DNA of 64,000 nt, taken from positions 1 through 64,000 of the forward strand of contig CAJQUW010015410.1 of NCBI GenBank assembly GCA_907163375.1. The letters run 5' to 3'. Within the stretch, counting starts at the first letter, position 1, and each line of letters opens with the position of its first letter. The notes beneath the pieces were generated by a model. That model searched no databases and was not told the DNA's origin. It saw only the letters and a list, made by a program, of their open reading frames with translations. This document shows positions 55,801-64,000 of this stretch, one piece after another. Origin of the DNA: Prostheceraeus crozeri (lineage: Eukaryota; Platyhelminthes; Polycladida; Euryleptidae). A program made the position numbers and the translations under genes.

Positions 55801-56819
55801 AACTTCTGTGCATCTTTGCGGAAAATGCAATAGAGCCAAACCTAAGCTCTATACTACCTCACTCACCTTCAAGTAAAGTTTCATCAAAATCCATCCAATA
55901 CTCTGTCCTACACAGCCTTCACAAGCTTGAAAATATGGCCTATTCAGAGGCATTTCAAATCTTCAAACACACATCGAGCCAAAACTTCTGCGCATCTTTG
56001 CGGAAAACGCAATAGAGCCAAACTTAAGCTCTACACTACCTCACTCACCTTCAAGTAAAGTTTCATCAAAATCCATCCAATACTCTGTCCTACACAGCCT
56101 TCACAAGTTTGAAAATATGGCCTATTCCGAGACATATCAAATCCTCAAACACACATCGAGCCACAACTTCTGCGCATCTTTGCGGAAAATGCAATAGAGC
56201 CAAACTTAAGCTCTATACTACCTCACTCACCTTCAAGTAAAGTTTCATCAAAATCCATCCAATACTCTGTCCTACACAGCCTTCACAAGCTTGAAAATAT
56301 GGCCTATTCAGCGACATTTCAAATCTTCAAACACACATCGAGCCACAACTTCTGCGCATCTTTGCGGAAAATGCAATAGAGCCAAACTTAAGCTCTACAC
56401 TACCTCACTCACCTTCAAGTAAAGTTTCATCAAAATCCATCCAATACTCTGTCCTACACAGCCTTCACAAGTTTGAAAATATGGCCTATTCAGCGGCATT
56501 TCAAACTTTCAAACACACATCGAGCCACAACTTCTGCGCATCTTTGCGGAAAACGCAATAGAGCCAAACTTAAGCTCTACACTACCTCACTCACCTTCAA
56601 GTAAAGTTTCATCAAAATCCATCCAATACTCTGTCCTACACAGCCTTCACAAGTTTGAAAATATGGCCTATTCAGCGGCATTTCAAATCTTCAAACACAC
56701 ATCGAGCCACAACTTCTGCGCATCTTTGCGGAAAACGCAATAGAGCCAAACTTAAGCTCTACACTACCTCACTCACCTTCAAGTAAAGTTTCATCAAAAT
56801 CCATCCAATACTCTGTCCT

Positions 56820-57110
56820 ACACAGCCTTCACAAGTTAGAAAATATGGCCTATTCCGAGACATATCAAATCCTCAAACACACATCGAGCCACAACTTCTG
56901 TGCATCGGAAAATGCAATAGAACCAAACCTAAGCTCTATACTACCTCACTCACCTTCAAGTAAAGTTTCATCAAAATCCATCCAATACCCTGTCCTACAC
57001 AGACTTCACAAGCTTGAAAATATGGCCTATTCCGAGACATATCAAATCCTCAAACACACATCGAGCCACAACTTCTGCGCATCTTTGCGGAAAATGCAAT
57101 AGAGCCAAAC
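56820..57110. repeat. Satellite variant dimer with short deletion, first copy
   Basis: One monomer here lacks the TTTGC/ATCTTTGCGG part of the core (TGTGCATCGGAAAATGCAAT) and reads GAACCAAACC instead of GAGCCAAAC(T/C); together with its neighbour it recurs unchanged at 59171-59461, 2351 bp downstream, about 13 monomers away. Confidence 0.85.
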
Positions 57111-59170
57111 TTAAGCTCTACACTACCTCACTCACCTTCAAGTAAAGTTTCATCAAAATCCATACAATACTCTGTCCTACACAGCCTTCACAAGTTTGAA
57201 AATATGGCCTATTCAGCGACATTTCAAATCTTCAAACACACATCGAGCCACAACTTCTGCGCATCTTTGCGGAAAACGCAATAGAGCCAAACTTAAGCTC
57301 TACACTACCTCACTCACCTTCAAGTAAAGTTTCATCAAAATCCATCCAATACTTTGTCCTTCCTACACAACCTTCACAATATGACGAAAACGACAAAAAT
57401 TCAATCCTTAAAACACACAACTAGCCAAAACTTCTGCGCATCTTTGCGGAAAACGCAATAGAGCCAAACTTAAGCTCTACACTACCTCACTCACCTTCAA
57501 GTAAAGTTTCATCAAAATCCATCCAATACTCTGTCCTACACAGCCTTCACAAGTTTGAAAATATGGCCTATTCAGCGACATTTCAAATCTTCAAACACAC
57601 ATCGAGCCACAACTTCTGCGCATCTTTGCGGAAAACGCAAGAGAGCCAAACTTAAGCTCTACACTACCTCACTCACCTTCAAGTAAAGTTTCATCAAAAT
57701 CCATCCAATACTTTGTCCTTCCTACACAACCTTCACAATATGACGAAAACGACAAAAATTCAATCCTTAAAACACACAACTAGCCAAAACTTCTGCGCAT
57801 CTTTGCGGAAAATGCAATAGAGCCAAACTTAAGCTCTACACTACCTCACTCACCTTGAAGTAAAGTTTCATCAAAATCCATCCAATACTCTGTCCTACAC
57901 AGCCTTCACAAGTTTGAAAATATGGCCTATTCAGCGGCATTTCAAATCTTCAAACACACATCGAGCCACAACTTCTGTGCATCTTTGCGGAAAATGCAAT
58001 AGAGCCAAACCTAAGCTCTATACTACCTCACTCACCTTCAAGTAAAGTTTCATCAAAATCCATCCAATACCCTGTCCTACACAGACTTCACAAGCTTGAA
58101 AATATGGCCTATTCCGAGACATATCAAATCCTCAAACACACATCGAGCCACAACTTCTGCGCATCTTTGCGGAAAATGCAATAGAGCCAAACTTAAGCTC
58201 TACACTACCTCACTCACCTTCAAGTAAAGTTTCATCAAAATCCATCCAATACTCTGTCCTACACAGCCTTCACAAGTTAGAAAATATGGCCTATTCAGCG
58301 ACATTTCAAATCCTCTAACACACATCGAGCCACAACTTCTGCGCATCTTTGCGGAAAATGCAATAGAGCCAAACTTAAGCTCTACACTACCTCACTCACC
58401 TTCAAGTAAAGTTTCATCAAAATCCATCCAATACTCTGTCCTACACAGCCTTCACAAGTTAGAAAATATGGCCTATTCAGCGGCATTTCAAATCTTCAAA
58501 CACACATCGAGCCACAACTTCTGTGCATCTTTGCGGAAAATGCAATAGAGCCAAACTTAAGCTCTACACTACCTCACTCACCTTCAAGTAAAGTTTCATC
58601 AAAATCCATCCAATACCCTGTCCTACACAGACTTCACAAGCTTGAAAATATGGCCTATTCCGAGACATATCAAATCCTCAAACACACATCGAGCCACAAC
58701 TTCTGCGCATCTTTGCGGGAGATGCAATAGAGCCAAACTTAAGCTCTACACTACCTCACTCACCTTCAAGTAAAGTTTCATCAAAATCCATCCAATACTC
58801 TGTCCTACACAGCCTTCACAAGTTAGAAAATATGGCCTATTCCGAGACATATCAAATCCTCAAACACACATCGAGCCACAACTTCTGTGCATCTTTGCGG
58901 AAAATGCAATAGAGCCAAACCTAAGCTCTATACTACCTCACTCACCTTCAAGTAAAGTTTCATCAAAATCCATCCAATACCCTGTCCTACACAGACTTCA
59001 CAAGCTTGAAAATATGGCCTATTCCGAGACATATCAAATCCTCAAACACACATCGAGCCACAACTTCTGCGCATCTTTGCGGAAAATGCAATAGAGCCAA
59101 ACTTAAGCTCTACACTACCTCACTCACCTTCAAGTAAAGTTTCATCAAAATCCATCCAATACTCTGTCCT

Positions 59171-59461
59171 ACACAGCCTTCACAAGTTAGAAAATATGGC
59201 CTATTCCGAGACATATCAAATCCTCAAACACACATCGAGCCACAACTTCTGTGCATCGGAAAATGCAATAGAACCAAACCTAAGCTCTATACTACCTCAC
59301 TCACCTTCAAGTAAAGTTTCATCAAAATCCATCCAATACCCTGTCCTACACAGACTTCACAAGCTTGAAAATATGGCCTATTCCGAGACATATCAAATCC
59401 TCAAACACACATCGAGCCACAACTTCTGCGCATCTTTGCGGAAAATGCAATAGAGCCAAAC
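59171..59461. repeat. Satellite variant dimer with short deletion, second copy
   Basis: Identical in sequence to 56820-57110 over the deleted monomer and its neighbour. It marks a multi-monomer duplication inside the array. Confidence 0.85.
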
Positions 59462-62400
59462 TTAAGCTCTACACTACCTCACTCACCTTCAAGTAAAGTT
59501 TCATCAAAATCCATTCAATACTCTGTCCTTCCTACACAGCCTTCACAATATGACGAAAACGACAAAAATTCAATCCTTAAAACACACAACTAGCCAAAAC
59601 TTCTGCGCATCTTTGCGGAAAATGCAATAGAGCCAAACTTAAGCTCTACACTACCTCACTCACCTTCAAGTAAAGTTTCATCAAAATCCATCCAATACTC
59701 TGTCCTACACAGCCTTCACAAGTTTGAAAATATGGCCTATTCAGCGGCATTTCAAATCTTCAAACACACATCGAGCCACAACTTCTGTGCATCTTTGCGG
59801 AAAATGCAATAGAGCCAAACCTAAGCTCTACACTACCTCACTCACCTTCAAGTAAAGTTTCATCAAAATCCATCCAATACTCTGTCCTACACAGCCTTCA
59901 CAAGTTTGAAAATATGGCCTATTCAGCGGCATTTCAAATCTTCAAACACACATCGAGCCACAACTTCTGTGCATCTTTGCGGAAAATGCAATAGAGCCAA
60001 ACCTAAGCTCTATACTACCTCACTCACCTTCAAGTAAAGTTTCATCAAAATCCATCCAATACCCTGTCCTACACAGACTTCACAAGCTTGAAAATATGGC
60101 CTATTCAGAGACATTTCAAATCCTCAAACACACATCGAGCCACAACTTCTGCGCATCTTTGCGGAAAATGCAATAGAGCCAAACTTAAGCTCTACACTAC
60201 CTCACTCACCTTCAAGTAAAGTTTCATCAAAATCCATCCAATACTCTGTCCTACACAGCCTTCACAAGTTTGAAAATATGGCCTATTCCGAGACATATCA
60301 AATCCTCAAACACACATCGAGCCACAACTTCTGTGCATCTTTGCGGAAAATGCAATAGAGCCAAACCTAAGCTCTACACTACCTCACTCACCTTCAAGTA
60401 AAGTTTCATCAAAATCCATCCAATACCCTGTCCTACACAGACTTCACAAGTTTGAAAATATGGCCTATTCAGAGACATTTCAAATCTTCAAACACACATC
60501 GAGCCAAAACTTCTGCGCATCTTTGCGGAAAACGCAATAGAGCCAAACTTAAGCTCTACACTACCTCACTCACCTTCAAGTAAAGTTTCATCAAAATCCA
60601 TCCAATACTCTGTCCTACACAGCCTTCACAAGTTTGAAAATATGGCCTATTCAGCGGCATTTCAAATCTTCAAACACACATCGAGCCACAACTTCTGCGC
60701 ATCTTTGCGGAAAACGCAATAGAGCCAAACTTAAGCTCTACACTACCTCACTCACCTTCAAGTAAAGTTTCATCAAAATCCATCCAATACTCTGTCCTAC
60801 ACAGCCTTCACAAGTTTGAAAATATGGCCTATTCAGCGACATTTCAAATCTTCAAACACACATCGAGCCACAACTTCTGCGCATCTTTGCGGAAAATGCA
60901 ATAGAGCCAAACTTAAGCTCTACACTACCTCACTCACCTTCAAGTAAAGTTTCATCAAAATCCATCCAATACTCTGTCCTACACAGCCTTCACAAGTTTG
61001 AAAATATGGCCTATTCTGTGACATTTCAAACTTTCAAACACACATCGAGCCACAACTTCTGCGCATCTTTGCGGAAAACGCAATAGAGCCAAACTTAAGC
61101 TCTACACTACCTCAGTCACCTTCAAGTAAAGTTTCATCAAAATCCATCCAATACTCTGTCCTACACAGCCTTCACAAGTTTGAAAATATGGCCTATTCAG
61201 CGGCATTTCAAATCTTCAAACACACATCGAGCCACAACTTCTGCGCATCTTTGCGGAAAATGCAATAGAGCCAAACTTAAGCTCTACACTACCTCACTCA
61301 CCTTCAAGTAAAGTTTCATCAAAATCCATCCAATACCCTGTCCTACACAGACTTCACAAGCTTGAAAATATGGCCTATTCCGAGACATATCAAATCCTCA
61401 AACACACATCGAGCCACAACTTCTGCGCATCTTTGCGGGAAACGCAATAGAGCCAAACTTAAGCTCTACACTACCTCACTCACCTTCAAGTAAAGTTTCA
61501 TCAAAATCCATCCAATACTCTGTCCTACACAGCCTTCACAAGTTTGAAAATATGGCCTATTACGAGTCATTTCAAATCTTCAAACACACATCGAGCCACA
61601 ACTTCTGCGCATCTTTGCGGAAAACGCAATAGAGCCAAACTTAAGCTCTATACTACCTCACTCACCTTCAAGTAAAGTTTCATCAAAATCCATCCAATAC
61701 TCTGTCCTACACAGACTTCACAAGCTTGAAAATATGGCCTATTCCGAGACATATCAAATCCTCAAACACACATCGAGCCACAACTTCTGCGCATCTTTGC
61801 GGAAAACGCAATAGAGCCAAACTTAAGCTCTACACTACCTCACTCACCTTCAAGTAAAGTTTCATCAAAATCCATCCAATACTCTGTCCTACACAGCCTT
61901 CACAAGTTAGAAAATATGGCCTATTCCGAGACATATCGAATCCTCAAACACACATCGAGCCACAACTTCTGCGCATCTTTGCGAAAAATGCAATAGAGCC
62001 AAACCTAAGCTCTACACTACCTCACTCACCTTCAAGTAAAGTTTCATCAAAATCCATCCAATACCCTGTCCTACACAGACTTCACAAGTTTGAAAATATG
62101 GCCTATTCAGAGACATTTCAAATCTTCAAACACACATCGAGCCACAACTTCTGCGCATCTTTGCGGAAAATGCAATAGAGCCAAACTTAAGCTCTACACT
62201 ACCTCACTCACCTTCAAGTAAAGTTTCATCAAAATCCATTCAATACTCTGTCCTTCCTACACAGCCTTCACAATATGACGAAAACGACAAAAATTCAATC
62301 CTTAAAACACACAACTAGCCAAAACTTCTGCGCATCTTTGCGGAAAATGCAATAGAGCCAAACTTAAGCTCTACACTACCTCACTCACCTTCAAGTAAAG

Positions 62401-64000
62401 TTTCATCAAAATCCATCCAATACTCTGTCCTACACAGCCTTCACAAGTTTGAAAATATGGCCTATTCAGCGGCATTTCAAATCTTCAAACACACATCGAG
62501 CCACAACTTCTGCGCATCTTTGCGGAAAACGCAATAGAGCCAAACTTAAGCTCTACACTACCTCACTCACCTTCAAGTAAAGTTTCATCAAAATCCATCC
62601 AATACTCTGTCCTACACAGCCTTCACAAGTTTGAAAATATGGCCTATTCAGCGGCATTTCAAATCTTCAAACACACATCGAGCCACAACTTCTGCGCATC
62701 TTTGCGGAAAACGCAATAGAGCCAAACTTAAGCTCTACACTACCTCACTCACCTTCAAGTAAAGTTTCATCAAAATCCATCCAATACTCTGTCCTACACA
62801 GCCTTCACAAGCTTGAAAATATGGCCTATTCAGCGACATTTCAAATCTTCAAACACACATCGAGCCACAACTTCTGCGCATCTTTGCGGAAAATGCAATA
62901 GAGCCAAACTTAAGCTCTACACTACCTCACTCACCTTCAAGTAAAGTTTCATCAAAATCCATCCAATACTCTGTCCTACACAGCCTTCACAAGTTTGAAA
63001 ATATGGCCTATTCAGAGACATTTCAAATCCTCAAACACACATCGAGCCACAACTTCTGCGCATCTTTGCGGAAAACGCAATAGAGCCAAACTTAAGCTCT
63101 ATACTACCTCACTCACCTTCAAGTAAAGTTTCATCAAAATCCATCCAATACTCTGTCCTACACAGCCTTCACAAGTTTGAAAATATGGCCTATTCAGAGA
63201 CATTTCAAATCCTCAAACACACATCGAGCCACAACTTCTGCGCATCTTTGCGGAAAACGCAATAGAGCCAAACTTAAGCTCTACACTACCTCACTCACCT
63301 TCAAGTAAAGTTTCATCAAAATCCATCCAATACTCTGTCCTACACAGCCTTCACAATATGACGAAAACGACAAAAATTCAATCCTTAAATCACACATCTA
63401 GCCACAACTTCTGCGCATCTTTGCGGAAAACGCAATAGAGCCAAACTTAAGCTCTACACTACCTCACTCACCTTCAAGTAAAGTTTCATCAAAATCCATC
63501 CAATACTCTGTCCTACACAGCCTTCACAAGTTTGAAAATATGGCCTATTCAGCGGCATTTCAAACTTTCAAACACACATCGAGCCACAACTTCTGCGCAT
63601 CTTTGCGGAAAACGCAATAGAGCCAAACTTAAGCTCTACACTACCTCACTCACCTTCAAGTAAAGTTTCATCAAAATCCATCCAATACTCTGTCCTACAC
63701 AGCCTTCACAAGTTTGAAAATATGGCCTATTCAGCGGCATTTCAAATCTTCAAACACACATCGAGCCACAACTTCTGCGCATCTTTGCGGAAAACGCAAT
63801 AGAGCCAAACTTAAGCTCTACACTACCTCACTCACCTTCAAGTAAAGTTTCATCAAAATCCATCCAATACTCTGTCCTACACAGCCTTCACAAGTTTGAA
63901 AATATGGCCTATTCAGCGGCATTTCAAACTTTCAAACACACATCGAGCCACAACTTCTGCGCATCTTTGCGGAAAACGCAATAGAGCCAAACTTAAGCTC

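Larger units (their letters stand above)
49810..64000. repeat. ~182-bp satellite DNA array, about 78 monomers, continuing past the window
   Basis: The block AGCCACAACTTCTGCGCATC recurs at 182-bp steps (for example 50371, 50553, 50735, 50917). Most monomers are 182 bp; others are 173 bp (51099 to 51272) or 177 bp because of a replaced internal cassette and an optional 4-bp insertion (TCCTTCCTAC for TCCTAC). Divergence between monomers is only a few percent, indicating active homogenisation. The first monomer (49810-49990) is shorter and more diverged. Open frames inside, such as 52850-53122 and 56845-57102, are by-products: the monomer is not a multiple of three and frames close within one or two repeats. 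Confidence 0.97.

Noticed and set aside
51586-59453. Repeated open frames of 85-90 codons in the satellite
   Set aside because: They span one to two monomers, the monomer length is not a multiple of three, and they recur wherever a variant removes a stop; they are satellite by-products.

Overview
This window is intergenic and intronic DNA from an AT-rich, repeat-laden animal genome, almost certainly an invertebrate. The evidence is GT-AG split exons with multi-kilobase introns, a Penelope-like element with an N-terminal GIY-YIG endonuclease (the permuted arrangement known from invertebrate Naiad elements), several hAT transposons, piggyBac and pogo/Tigger transposons, LINE fragments, a Ty3/gypsy fossil and a long satellite array. 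One LINE tail resembles those common in arthropods, but the phylum cannot be fixed from sequence alone.

Layout. 1-11713: a head-to-tail array of a Penelope-like element on the + strand (partial copy A, full-length copies B and C, and a terminal partial repeat). A 2-kb C-rich tract (1351-3396) is spliced in at the A/B unit junction. Small-indel noise is heavy in the first 5.4 kb and fades towards copy C. 11772-13240: decayed hAT with TTCGAATATTCGAA clusters at both ends. 13250-15139: decayed piggyBac ending at TTAA. 15957-18039: an unclassified repeat family including a long inverted repeat with ~778-bp arms. 21358-23150: pogo/Tigger transposon with clear terminal inverted repeats and TA duplication. 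23221-24775: Ty3/gypsy fossil on the minus strand. 25659-45397: eight phase-compatible exons of one unidentified + strand host gene (coiled-coil-like N-terminal part, then Ser/Arg/Asp-rich disordered part). Its introns hold a non-autonomous hAT (29802-30770), a second hAT containing a GIY-YIG relic (35388-36950), a LINE tail (40713-41380) and a foldback-like unclassified element (41442-42779). 46298-48623: a hAT with a perfect 8-bp target duplication and a nested LINE tail. About 49810 to the window end: roughly 78 tandem copies of a ~182-bp satellite with two exchangeable cassettes.

No tRNA, rRNA, CRISPR or operon-like structure was seen. The only likely functional host locus is the multi-exon gene; nearly everything else is mobile or satellite DNA. 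The most unusual signals are (i) a ~100-nt domain in the Penelope-like pseudo-LTR whose inverted repeats interleave in a pseudoknot order, (ii) the 2-kb C-rich tract at an exact element junction, (iii) the long inverted repeat at 16275-18039, and (iv) the satellite's cassette swapping.
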